A stretch of 64,000 nt of DNA, taken from RGIG9115 sp045603225 (GTDB lineage: Bacteria > Bacillota > Clostridia > UBA1381). This document shows positions 8,220 through 17,304 of this stretch, piece after piece (the stretch's first letter is position 1; every line of letters begins with the position of its first letter). The stretch spans positions 13,402-77,401 of the forward strand of contig JAZULT010000076.1 in assembly GCA_045603225.1 (NCBI GenBank), given 5' to 3'. The translations under genes were made by a program, and so were the position numbers. The notes below the pieces were generated by a model. The model was not told the origin of the DNA. It saw only the letters and a program-made list of their open reading frames with translations, and did not search any database.

Positions 8220-10760
8220 TCAATTCTTATATACAGCTACAATGGATGTCTGGTTTTTAACAATATTAACAACCACAAAATCTCCTCTGTCGATATCATC
8301 AATTGTACCTATGTCTACTTTTTCCATTTCTTCGCTGCCATAAATAAGAACAGGCTTTGACGCAGGAAGCTTAAATGCAACTTCTTGTATAGTGTCTACA
8401 AGGATTCTTCCTTTTTCACTGTCTTTTTTACTGACAAATCCCTGTATAGTATAATCTTCACCGCCTAAAGAACCTTTAATCGCTTTTTTATCAGTGTCTT
8501 CGGCAGATAAATCATATAATACTGTGCAGTTATCCACATAGCCATCGCTATTTATATGAATTTGTATAATATCTCCTGCATCTACATTTTCAAGCCCAGA
8601 ATTTTCGTATGTACCCTCAAAAGAGACACCTGCGTAGGTTTCAGAAGCAAGATTTACATATGGCACCGGCTCACCATCAACATTTACTCTTACTCCTTTT
8701 TTCTTTACCATATATAGAGTAGTTCCGACTGTCTGTATATCTGTTGCCTTACTACTCCACAGCACCATATCAAGATTATAATATTCATCACGATTATAGC
8801 CTGTAACTGTGCCTGATGGTGTGTTATTAGACTTGAATGAATAATTTGAACCGATACGATAGAGTGATTTATTATCTGTGTCGTCACTTGGAACTATAAA
8901 TACTTTAGTATTTCCATCCATATAGTAGTAGTTCGAAAATGTTGTATCATTATACCTGAAAGTTTTACCAGTAACGTTTTTATCACGGTTAAGAAGCTCT
9001 GTATCTATACCTGAATAGTAATCTGTAGGTGTCTGAATATGGCTTATTTCGCCTTTATTATTGTACTTAATTCCAATAATATCCTTTTTTAAGCTTGCTG
9101 TTATCTCACCGTTAATATCATAATTATCGAACTTACGTGTAACTCCATTGACTCTCACTTTTTCGGCCAGCCTTTTCTTTTCCCATGTACCATCCTCGGT
9201 GAATAAATTCATAATATAATAATCTTCTGAATCACAATAAGGTTTATAACTCACAGGGTAAGCATAAATCCATTCATCTTCTGATGATGTTACAACAAAC
9301 ACGATTTTTCCATCCATATCTGTACGGAAGATATACTTATTCCCCAAAGAAATTGTTTTTGCTGACGAATCGTTTTCGGCAACTGCCTTCAAATATAAAT
9401 CAGAAATCTCATATTTTTTATCATCTATGGTAATTTCGCCATCAACTTGAGAGAACCCGTGTACAACGCCCTCGATAGAATCATTATTTATGTAAATGTC
9501 AATTTTTCCCGACATCACATCTGGACCTCTGAAAACTGTCAGCACATCACCCATTTCAATATCGTTGATGTTTGCTTTTTCGCCATTCTTGTAGAATGTA
9601 ATATCTTCTTCGTCGTACTCGCTTAAATCAAGCACACTCAATCCGGTATCAAAGGTATATTCATTATAAATCTTTTTAGAGCTTACAGATACTGCCTCTA
9701 CTATAATCGTGTCATAGCTTTCAAGGTTCACAAAATCATAATCATTATCTCCGTCATAGTCAATAGCAATAATGTTTGTTCCCTCTTTTTTGAAATCATC
9801 TTCAGTTATTCCTGAAAAAGCTATACCATTAAACATAAATGCTGCGTCTGGTTTTATTTTTATATTTTTAACTGTTGTGTCATCTTTTTCCTTATAATAA
9901 CTCAAGACTGTTAAATTCCCAGTAACAGATTTCACATTTTCGGCATCAATAGTAATTATTGATTTTGTTTTGTCCCAAGCATATACAACCTCATCCTCAT
10001 CATCGCCTTCTTTTACATACGCTAGCACATAATGTCCTAAAAGCTTGTCAATTTTAGAATTTCCCTTCAGATAGACATTTTCACCAATCTTCACTTCATC
10101 ATCGCCAACTCCTGAATGACTGTAAAGACTGCTTTCTCCATTATCTGTAACAACACCCTTAACCTGATAAATCTCTCTAAAATACTCTAACGCATTTACT
10201 GCTTCTGAGTAATTTAAAATATTGTCTTTACCTACGAGCCTGAATTTTGAACAATCAGCCTCTGTTATGTTGTATAATAGATTTATAATATGAGAATATG
10301 TCAGATTACCATCGCTTGCGACTCCTTTCAGCAAATCGTGCGAGCTTGCAGCAGCCACATATCCTCTTGGATAACCGCCTTTGTTTTGTGCCTCAAGATC
10401 ATGACCCAAAAGACGTACCGCAATAGTAGCGGCTTCACTTACACTTAATGTATCATTTTCACCAACGCTGTCTTTGGAAACAATCAGTCCCATATCTTGT
10501 GCAAATTGAAGGCTTGATTCATCATAGTATTCTGTATACTTTTTATCGGTCGCTATATTCATTATGAAATTAATGTAGCCTGCCTTTGTAATTTCCTTTT
10601 GTAACAAGCTATCATTATACTCAAGACCGCATATAATGTCAAGAGCTTCAAGAAATGTAAACTTCTGTTCCTCAACACTCTGTGTATCGGCAGCGTATGT
10701 ACCTATCGGACATATCAATAATATAGCTGATAATACCAAAAGAAATATTCTTTTGCTCAT
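8220..10760 (-). CDS. Secreted SLH/beta-rich surface protein (cassette member Y, copy A)
   Basis: An 846-residue protein with a signal peptide (cleavage near GTYAA). Residues about 30-190 are a degenerate set of SLH-like repeats. The remainder is a long beta-rich region homologous end to end with the proteins at 25775 and 52235. Shared landmarks are a G-VT----SLYS opening, a LGHYVLAYVKE segment, and an acidic DYDGDNDYD loop that could bind calcium. I do not recognise an enzymatic fold. Its ribosome site (AAGGAGG) lies inside the last codons and stop of the preceding SLH gene, two bases away, so translation is probably coupled. It is inferred to be a wall-bound structural or substrate-guiding partner of the upstream SLH protein. 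Confidence 0.7.
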   Translation of the reverse strand: MSKRIFLLVLSAILLICPIGTYAADTQSVEEQKFTFLEALDIICGLEYNDSLLQKEITKAGYINFIMNIATDKKYTEYYDESSLQFAQDMGLIVSKDSVGENDTLSVSEAATIAVRLLGHDLEAQNKGGYPRGYVAAASSHDLLKGVASDGNLTYSHIINLLYNITEADCSKFRLVGKDNILNYSEAVNALEYFREIYQVKGVVTDNGESSLYSHSGVGDDEVKIGENVYLKGNSKIDKLLGHYVLAYVKEGDDEDEVVYAWDKTKSIITIDAENVKSVTGNLTVLSYYKEKDDTTVKNIKIKPDAAFMFNGIAFSGITEDDFKKEGTNIIAIDYDGDNDYDFVNLESYDTIIVEAVSVSSKKIYNEYTFDTGLSVLDLSEYDEEDITFYKNGEKANINDIEMGDVLTVFRGPDVMSGKIDIYINNDSIEGVVHGFSQVDGEITIDDKKYEISDLYLKAVAENDSSAKTISLGNKYIFRTDMDGKIVFVVTSSEDEWIYAYPVSYKPYCDSEDYYIMNLFTEDGTWEKKRLAEKVRVNGVTRKFDNYDINGEITASLKKDIIGIKYNNKGEISHIQTPTDYYSGIDTELLNRDKNVTGKTFRYNDTTFSNYYYMDGNTKVFIVPSDDTDNKSLYRIGSNYSFKSNNTPSGTVTGYNRDEYYNLDMVLWSSKATDIQTVGTTLYMVKKKGVRVNVDGEPVPYVNLASETYAGVSFEGTYENSGLENVDAGDIIQIHINSDGYVDNCTVLYDLSAEDTDKKAIKGSLGGEDYTIQGFVSKKDSEKGRILVDTIQEVAFKLPASKPVLIYGSEEMEKVDIGTIDDIDRGDFVVVNIVKNQTSIVAVYKN

Positions 10761-10762
10761 AA

Positions 10763-12235
10763 CTACCTCCTTACAATTTCATAAATCATTTTTGCCGCCT
10801 GCGCACGAGTACAGGTGCTTGCCGGCTTAAAACTTCCATCCGGCATTCCACTTATCACGCCACTTTTATAAAGAGCAGTTACAGATTCTTTAGCATAATC
10901 AGAAATTTCGTTACCATCATAAAATCCGCTGTACTCATTTACTGCTTTAAGCTCTGTTCCGACATAATCTGCGGCACGTTTTAAAATAACTGCTGCATCT
11001 TGTCTTGAAATCGGCTTTTTAATACCAAAGAAGTCTTCGGATATACCACGCACGATTCCCGCTTCATAAGCAGCTCCTACATATTCAAAGTACCAGTCAC
11101 TATCGAAAACATCAAGGAATACAAAATTGTTCTCCGCTTCCTTCACTCCAAAAGCAACTACAACCATTTTCACAAATTCCTCACGAGTTATACTCGAATT
11201 AGGTCTGAAATTGCCATTTTCATCTCCGGAAATTACATCCTTTTCTGCAAGAGATTCAACAGCTTCCTTCGCCCACTCTGAGCCATCCATATCAGGGAAT
11301 ACTTTAGTTTCCACACTTGTATCCTCAGATGGTGTAGGATTAGGATTCTCGACAATATTTGTTATATACGGCTTTGTGGCTCCTCCGCCACCGCCTCCTC
11401 CGCCACCACCTGACGGATATGTTATGTCACTATTTTTCACCTTGTTAGCTTCTGTGATTGCCGCCACAAGCAAGTCCGCTTTGTAAGCCGGATTTGCAGA
11501 AAGACTTGTCACAAGTGCAGACGGCTTTGCAGTACCTGATGAGGAAATAAATTTATTCACCTCACCGTTGCCGGAAAGTCCGAGCAATACCTGATGCTTC
11601 CCTATTTCTGTTCTTATTCCTGTAACCTTTGCACTGTTTATTAAATAGAGTGCATTCTGCTTTTTGTACTCTGCCTCAACATCTGACATAAGTTCATATG
11701 GTCTGCACATTTGAATATATTTTACAATCCAGTTCTTAGCATCATCTGTTGTAAGGTCATTGAATTTAACATTATTATACTCAAAATTAAGCTCTGACAA
11801 TGCTTTTTTCACTTCATCAGGAGTGCCCGTATTTATGTCAAGTAAAATCTGTGCCTGTCTGTCAACGGCAGTCTTATAATCTATCACTTCGCTATATGTT
11901 GCTCCGCTTGAATCCTTTATATCAAGAACATATGTACCTGAATTTTTAAATCCTAACTCTATTTTAAATTTTCCATCTAAGTCAGCAGTTAATTCATCTA
12001 TTGCCACAAACTCCTCATCGGGAGCCCCTTGAGGTTTCACAATATACATTATTTTTCCTGCTTGAATTTCTGTTTTTCCCGAAAAACTGACAATTCCGTT
12101 CAACACCAAAGTTTCTGTAGTCTTACTTATCTGTGCTGATGCTATAGAACTCATAAAGGGAACAGAAAAAAGACAAATTGCCGAAAAAATATGTATTAGT
12201 CTTTTATTTTTCATATTAAACTCTGCCTTTCTCAT
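10763..12235 (-). CDS. Ig/helical/polyGly-linker/SLH surface protein (cassette member X, copy A)
   Basis: A 490-residue protein. After the signal peptide come an Ig-like domain (about 42-115), a helical domain (about 125-265), a ten-glycine linker (276-285) and three SLH repeats (about 312-490, with NSSITREEFVKM, KPISRQDAAVIL and STCTRAQAAKMI). SLH domains bind pyruvylated secondary cell-wall polymers, so the N-terminal half is displayed on the surface. The start is uncertain: Met1 gives a charged extension, while Met8 (12214) gives a more typical signal peptide. It lies eight bases downstream of the permease gene at 12244 and is coupled to the next gene. Homologues sit at 28394 and 54661, always directly before the SLH/beta protein. 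Confidence 0.8.
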   Translation of the reverse strand: MRKAEFNMKNKRLIHIFSAICLFSVPFMSSIASAQISKTTETLVLNGIVSFSGKTEIQAGKIMYIVKPQGAPDEEFVAIDELTADLDGKFKIELGFKNSGTYVLDIKDSSGATYSEVIDYKTAVDRQAQILLDINTGTPDEVKKALSELNFEYNNVKFNDLTTDDAKNWIVKYIQMCRPYELMSDVEAEYKKQNALYLINSAKVTGIRTEIGKHQVLLGLSGNGEVNKFISSSGTAKPSALVTSLSANPAYKADLLVAAITEANKVKNSDITYPSGGGGGGGGGGATKPYITNIVENPNPTPSEDTSVETKVFPDMDGSEWAKEAVESLAEKDVISGDENGNFRPNSSITREEFVKMVVVAFGVKEAENNFVFLDVFDSDWYFEYVGAAYEAGIVRGISEDFFGIKKPISRQDAAVILKRAADYVGTELKAVNEYSGFYDGNEISDYAKESVTALYKSGVISGMPDGSFKPASTCTRAQAAKMIYEIVRR

Positions 12236-12243
12236 ATCATAGA

Positions 12244-13122
12244 TTATCCCTTAATGCCGCTCATTACAAAACCATTCATTATTTTCTTCTGGAAAATCAC
12301 AAACAGTATTGCAGGCGGAATAATTGAAAACGATATAGCGAGCAATAGTGTGTTAATTCCGATCGTATTATCCTGTTGCATAGTATATATTTTTACCATA
12401 ATTGTTTGAATGTTCGATTCTCTTAATACCATATATGGCCAGAAAAAGTTACCCCACGCTCCGCTAAATGACAATATAACCATAGTTGAGATAATCGGCA
12501 TCGATAATGGAAATACAATTTTCGTGAATTTTCGAAGTTCACTGCATCCGTCTAATTCTCCCGCCTCCAAAAGCGATTGCGGAATATCATCAAAAAAGCT
12601 TTTGAAAATTATCACATAGTATGCATTTGCTCCAGCCATAAGCCACATAGGCCAATTTGTATTAAGTAAATTTATTCCTAATACCGGAAAATCAATTATG
12701 TTCTTATATATCGGCACCATACAAACTGTTGTAGGCAACATATAAGTCGAAAGAATAACCAAAAATACTATTTTCCCACCTTTGACACGCATTTTAGACA
12801 ATGCATATCCCATAAGCCCGTTAACTATTACCGAAAAAGCTATAACACCTACACAGTTTATTATTGTATTGATATACAAGTTTGTAAAGTTATACTTACT
12901 AAAAAGTTCAGGAATTGTTTCAAAATGAAATGTCTTCGGCCATAGTGTAGGAGGGACACTATAAAATTCATCAATGCTCTTTAAGGACGATACAAGCACC
13001 CATACAACCGGTAATATACATATTATTGCTAAAATACATAGCAGAGCAATAATCGTCCAATATATGATTTTATTGGGTAATTCTTTATATCCAATATCAC
13101 TTATTAATCCATTTCTTCCCAT
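12244..13122 (-). CDS. Carbohydrate ABC transporter permease (MalG/CUT1 type)
   Basis: A 292-residue inner-membrane protein with about six transmembrane helices, the usual length for the MalG-like partner of CUT1 sugar importers. The cytoplasmic EAA loop is visible as EAGELDGCSELRKFTKIVFP, the contact site for the ATPase. AGGAGG lies eight bases before the ATG, right after the stop of the other permease. It should import oligosaccharides delivered by the binding protein at 14088. No ATP-binding subunit is encoded nearby, so a shared MsmK-type ATPase elsewhere is presumably used. Confidence 0.9.
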   Translation of the reverse strand: MGRNGLISDIGYKELPNKIIYWTIIALLCILAIICILPVVWVLVSSLKSIDEFYSVPPTLWPKTFHFETIPELFSKYNFTNLYINTIINCVGVIAFSVIVNGLMGYALSKMRVKGGKIVFLVILSTYMLPTTVCMVPIYKNIIDFPVLGINLLNTNWPMWLMAGANAYYVIIFKSFFDDIPQSLLEAGELDGCSELRKFTKIVFPLSMPIISTMVILSFSGAWGNFFWPYMVLRESNIQTIMVKIYTMQQDNTIGINTLLLAISFSIIPPAILFVIFQKKIMNGFVMSGIKG

Positions 13123-13135
13123 TATGTCAACCTCC

Positions 13136-14062
13136 TCATGCCTCTTTTTTGCCTGTTATCCTGAAATAGACAATTGACAATGCACACAGAATAATTGCAG
13201 TTATCATTCCCACAGCTGTTGACTTTCCAACTTCCATATATGAGAATGCATAATTATACGCAGCCATCATAAGCGAAATGGAAGCATTTGACGGGCCTCC
13301 GCCTGTCATCGCCAAAGGCTGCTGGAACACTTTGAATACACCCATAATCTGCATAATAATCATCATTCTGAAAAGCCCGGATACGTGAGGTATTGTTACA
13401 TATCTTAACTTTCCCCAAAATGTACATCCATCAATTTCCGCAGCTTCATACAAGGCATGGTCAACAGATTGAAGATTCGCAAGATATACTATGGTTGTTG
13501 AACCAAATGCTCCCCATGTCATTGTTGCTGTAATTAACGGTATTGTCATTTTCGCATCTTGCAACCACGAAAGCGGGCCAATACCGACTTTAGCTAAAAT
13601 CATATTTAGAAATCCATTCATATCCGGCTGAAAAAGAACCTTCCACATAATTGCAGTAACAATTCCCGGGATTATGCACGGAAAATATACTGAAAAACGG
13701 AAGAATCCCTTTCCTCTCACAACCTCATTAAGCATAATAGCCACAATCAGCGGTGTAAAACCGCCGATTGCAACTGACCAAAATGTATACTTAAATGAGT
13801 TGATTACAGACTTTAAAAACAATGAATCAGTGATTACATCTTTATAGTTTTTCAGTCCTATGAACTCTACCGTGTTAAAGCCTTTTGTTTCAAAAAATGA
13901 CATATATAACCCTACAAATATGGGTTGTATTACAAACACCCAAAAACATATTATTCCAAGTGACATCATAAGCCACCCTGTAATATTGCGTTTAACACTG
14001 CCTTTAATTAGCATCGTTCGTTCGGGAATAGTTATTTTCTTCGTTGCGTTCTTTGTCCTCAT
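13136..14062 (-). CDS. Carbohydrate ABC transporter permease (MalF/LacF, CUT1 type)
   Basis: A 308-residue membrane protein with six predicted helices and the CUT1 EAA motif EAAEIDGCTFWGKLRYVTIP. It has the short N-terminus typical of Gram-positive MalF-like subunits (no large periplasmic loop). It would form the heterodimeric channel with the permease at 12244. The gene follows the binding-protein gene by 25 bases, with a GGGGAGA ribosome site eleven bases upstream of the ATG. Confidence 0.9.
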   Translation of the reverse strand: MRTKNATKKITIPERTMLIKGSVKRNITGWLMMSLGIICFWVFVIQPIFVGLYMSFFETKGFNTVEFIGLKNYKDVITDSLFLKSVINSFKYTFWSVAIGGFTPLIVAIMLNEVVRGKGFFRFSVYFPCIIPGIVTAIMWKVLFQPDMNGFLNMILAKVGIGPLSWLQDAKMTIPLITATMTWGAFGSTTIVYLANLQSVDHALYEAAEIDGCTFWGKLRYVTIPHVSGLFRMMIIMQIMGVFKVFQQPLAMTGGGPSNASISLMMAAYNYAFSYMEVGKSTAVGMITAIILCALSIVYFRITGKKEA

Positions 14063-14087
14063 TTAATAACACATCTCCCCACTTAAA

Positions 14088-15476
14088 TTAATTTTTGTCA
14101 AGAAAGTCCTTCTGGAAGTTTTCATTAGCTGTTTTTACTAGTGCAGGTATATCTGCATTTTCGTTCATTAAAACTTCCTGAATCAATGGCGAAAGTGCTG
14201 CATAAAGCTGCTGTGCTTCAACAGGCTCCTCAGCTTTTAGTGTAAGTTCATCAGAAAAAGATGTGTTCCATATTGTTTTGTCAACATTAACATATGGCGT
14301 TCTTACTTGTTTGAGCTGTTCATCACGTTCTGCCTTTTCGTAAATCGAAAATTCATCATCAGGGATAGCATATCCCTTTTCGTTGTTAATTTTATACTGT
14401 TCTGCTTTGCGTTCAACAACATCTTCATCAAGTAAAAGACCATGTCCTCTTATATCAAGCCACTTTAAAATAGCATCTATCTGTTCAGGTGTCGTTTCTG
14501 CAGACACCATCCAGATATCACCACCAATTTGTGCACAAGGACCATTTGCTCCTGCCGGTACAGGTGAGTTTGAAACGTTGTCCTTATCAAGTCCATATGC
14601 TGAAATCATACCGTTTGCCCAGTCGCCCGCCGCATACATACATGCAACTTGATCAGTTGCAAATAGCTGATATAGGTCATTTCTTGAAAGAAGAATATTC
14701 TCAGGAAGAACATTGTGCTTCCACTTCATATCACTGATATACTGCAATGCATTTACCATTTCAGGGCTATCAAATGTTGCTTTCCATTTTCCTTTTTCAT
14801 CTTGTTCCATAAAATCAACACCGAATGACCAAGCCATACTCATAAACATCCATCCGCCCTGTTTGTCAATTGTTGGAAATGCATATCCGGCTTTTCCTGT
14901 TTTTTCCTTGATTGTGATAGCTGTCTGTAAAAGCTCATCAAAATTAGTTGGATATATCGGTCTTCCCTCAGCATCAACCAATCCTGCCTGCTTGAACAAC
15001 TCAACATTGTAAATCATGCCCATTATGTATGCACTGTAAGGAATACCATAGTATTTACCATCAACCATTACAAGATCACGTACAGACGGCTTTAATGCTT
15101 CCTCAAGTCCTGACTCTTTGAACTGCTCTGTAAGATCAGCTGCAAAACCAGCATCTACTATTTTCTTAACTTCCGTAAATGGTACTCTGAACAAATTGGG
15201 AAGCTGTCCACTTGCCGCTGTAGGAAGGAAGGTATCAACTGTATATTCGTATTCATCCGGAATAATTTTGATATTTGGATACTTCTCGTTCATTGCCGCA
15301 AGATACTTTTCATGCATCTTATAGTTCTCAGTATCTTCTTTTTTCGCCCAGAAACCAATCTTTACTGTTACCTCTTCGTTGTTTTTGTCTGTGTTTTTTT
15401 GACATGCTGACATCATAGTTGTCATCATTGCCATCGAAAGAATTAATGCTACTTTCTTCAACATATTTCTTTTCAT
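14088..15476 (-). CDS. Extracellular sugar-binding lipoprotein (CUT1)
   Basis: About 462 residues, first gene of cluster A. The signal peptide ends in a lipobox (MMSAC), so the mature protein is lipid-anchored at the cysteine. The fold is that of family 1 solute-binding proteins (VKIGFWAKKED near the start, IGGDIWMVS in the second lobe). It should capture oligosaccharides released outside and pass them to the two permeases. I place the start at 15476: GGAG is eight bases upstream of this ATG, whereas the ATG at 15482 would be only two bases from it. A near-consensus promoter lies 51 bases upstream. The ligand is unknown. Confidence 0.9.
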   Translation of the reverse strand: MKRNMLKKVALILSMAMMTTMMSACQKNTDKNNEEVTVKIGFWAKKEDTENYKMHEKYLAAMNEKYPNIKIIPDEYEYTVDTFLPTAASGQLPNLFRVPFTEVKKIVDAGFAADLTEQFKESGLEEALKPSVRDLVMVDGKYYGIPYSAYIMGMIYNVELFKQAGLVDAEGRPIYPTNFDELLQTAITIKEKTGKAGYAFPTIDKQGGWMFMSMAWSFGVDFMEQDEKGKWKATFDSPEMVNALQYISDMKWKHNVLPENILLSRNDLYQLFATDQVACMYAAGDWANGMISAYGLDKDNVSNSPVPAGANGPCAQIGGDIWMVSAETTPEQIDAILKWLDIRGHGLLLDEDVVERKAEQYKINNEKGYAIPDDEFSIYEKAERDEQLKQVRTPYVNVDKTIWNTSFSDELTLKAEEPVEAQQLYAALSPLIQEVLMNENADIPALVKTANENFQKDFLDKN

Positions 15477-15526
15477 AACCATAACTCCTTTTTATTAGAT
15501 TATAAATTATGCATTCGCATGATTAT

Positions 15527-15555
15527 ATTATATAATAAAAATCTCTCATTGTCAT
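15527..15555 (-). promoter_or_regulatory. SigmaA promoter of cluster A operon
   Basis: The -35 box ATGACA (55..50 of 155xx) and the -10 box TATAAT (15532..15527) are separated by 17 bases, about 50 bases before the binding-protein start. A small palindrome (ATGCGAATGCAT, near 15510-15521) lies around the expected transcription start and could be an operator. Confidence 0.7.
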
Positions 15556-15799
15556 TAGTCCATTCTTCAATATCATTGTCCATTTTTAAACTCAAATAGA
15601 CCATTCTGCTAATAGTATCTCCTTAGAATTACAAATGATAATCACTATTTTATGAAAAACGTCCCATTAACCCACTGCAATTATGGTTCTACAAATATAA
15701 ACTGATTTATAACCAATTTACGTTTACATAAAATCAAAAAAAAGGTCGGCATTGAATGAAGCCAACCCAATTCTTTTCGTTATTTTTATATTGTCATCA

Positions 15800-16012
15800 T
15801 TAAAATTTATCCAATATCTCCATCAAGGCATCCTCGCACTGCTGCATTGTATAGCCTTTTGGAAAATATGACTTTAATTTATTGAAATCCAGATAAAGCT
15901 TTTCTTGTTTCTCCTCTTGTATAAAAATAGATTTTAGATTCTTTTCATCCAATGCACCTTTTTCATAACACTCACGAACTTGTTTTGCCCTCAAGAAACA
16001 TTCTGTATATCA
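15800..16012 (-). pseudogene. ParB-like partition protein, C-terminal fragment
   Basis: About 68 residues read in one frame up to a stop at 15800, ending L-K-S-Y-F-P-K-G-Y-T with a final acidic LMEILDKF. This resembles the extreme C-terminus of ParB/Spo0J-family proteins carried by integrative elements. There is no N-terminal part and no ribosome site. It joins, out of frame, to the recombinase fragment upstream. Identification is by recall of the family tail and is tentative. Confidence 0.45.
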
Positions 16013-16095
16013 TCCTTACAATTTTTGCTTCTTTTTCAACCACCTTCGGTTGACCGTCATCACCGCGTTCATATCCGAGAAAACTACTGAATGAC
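15972..16095 (-). pseudogene. Serine recombinase fragment
   Basis: Forty codons from about 16092 to a TGA at 15974..15972 read FLGYERGDDGQPKVVEKEA and then IVRMIYRMFLEGKTS. This is the characteristic segment just after the catalytic domain of large serine recombinases (TndX/TnpX type). Stops bound it on both sides, so it is a remnant. It shows that a mobile element once sat between clusters A and B. Confidence 0.7.
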
Positions 16096-16145
16096 TTAAT
16101 TTACTTTTTTTAATCAAGTCTCAATATTTATTATGTTATATACTC

Positions 16146-17303
16146 TCACTTACTGTCCGTCTGTCTGACAAATAAGTAAAATACAACAACCATTAAAATA
16201 TAAGACACAATCACATAAATTGGCAAAATTCCGATTGAAAAATATTTAACAAGAAAGCCGAGACTTATATGCGTAAACAGACATCCGACATATGCAAAAG
16301 TAATTTCCGTTCCGATAATGCTCTGAGCCTTGATTTTGCCGACAATCTCAGGAGTGAATGAGACAATAAGCGGAAATATCGGACCGTTTGTCATACCGAA
16401 CAGGAACATTAATACAAACAACGCAACCACGTCAGGATTGAAAAACAACACAACACAAAGAACCGACATACACGAAATCATAACCTTCAGTAATTTTCTG
16501 TAATCAATTTTTACAAGAAAGGCAGAAATCAAAAATCTCCCCACAGCCATACCGGTATAAAAAGATGTCACCAGAGACGACGAGATTTCCGGTGATATCA
16601 TACAACTGTCCGTAAAAAACGTACTGCCCCATACTCCCACAGCATATTCAAGAATACTTGTACATGCAATTATCATGCAAATAAAAATCAAATTTCTGTT
16701 TTTAAATTGTTCCTTCAGAGATATAACGACTCCCTCTTCAGATTTATCTCCGGAACATGAAGATTTCTTCCATGCAGACATGGAAAACATAAGAACACTC
16801 CAGACTGATGCGACAACGCAAAACGTCAGAAAAAAACCATACCTCCAGTTATCTTTATACGATATAGCAACAGAAACAAGCATCGGACTAAGTATCGCTC
16901 CAATACACCCTATTCCATGGAGAAGATTAAGATAAATCGCCTTATACCGCACTGCCAGATAACTGTTAAGGGCACTGTCCATAACTCCGGTAGCAAATCC
17001 AAAGGGTACAGAAATCAGACATAACGTAAGAAAATCATTACTGAACCCGAATCCCAGAACCGACAGTGCCATTACAGCCAAAGAACCCGACAAGGTTTTA
17101 AAAGTGCCGAACTTAGCAACAATCCCAGAAGAAACTGAACAGGCAATAGCAGTAAAAACTGCAATAATTATGGTAATAACACTGATAAGCGATACCGACA
17201 CGCCAAACTCCGTATATATAAGAGGCCATGCCGCCCCGATAATAGGATCGGGAACTCCGCGGCATATATATACCAAATATGAAATTATAAGTACAGCTAT
17301 CAT
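16146..17303 (-). CDS. MFS transporter (second of tandem pair)
   Basis: A 385-residue protein with about twelve membrane helices, starting IAVLIISYLVYICRG. It is closely related to the product of the gene immediately upstream, with conserved segments GVPDPIIGAAWP, FGTFKTL and FGMTNGPIFPL. It belongs to the major facilitator superfamily, resembling sugar/proton symporters. The ATG follows the previous stop by one base, with AGAGGA overlapping the end of the upstream gene, so translation is coupled. It is the last gene of cluster B and likely imports an oligosaccharide or monosaccharide released by the upstream enzymes. Substrate unknown. Confidence 0.8.
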   Translation of the reverse strand: MIAVLIISYLVYICRGVPDPIIGAAWPLIYTEFGVSVSLISVITIIIAVFTAIACSVSSGIVAKFGTFKTLSGSLAVMALSVLGFGFSNDFLTLCLISVPFGFATGVMDSALNSYLAVRYKAIYLNLLHGIGCIGAILSPMLVSVAISYKDNWRYGFFLTFCVVASVWSVLMFSMSAWKKSSCSGDKSEEGVVISLKEQFKNRNLIFICMIIACTSILEYAVGVWGSTFFTDSCMISPEISSSLVTSFYTGMAVGRFLISAFLVKIDYRKLLKVMISCMSVLCVVLFFNPDVVALFVLMFLFGMTNGPIFPLIVSFTPEIVGKIKAQSIIGTEITFAYVGCLFTHISLGFLVKYFSIGILPIYVIVSYILMVVVFYLFVRQTDSK

Positions 17304-17304
17304 A

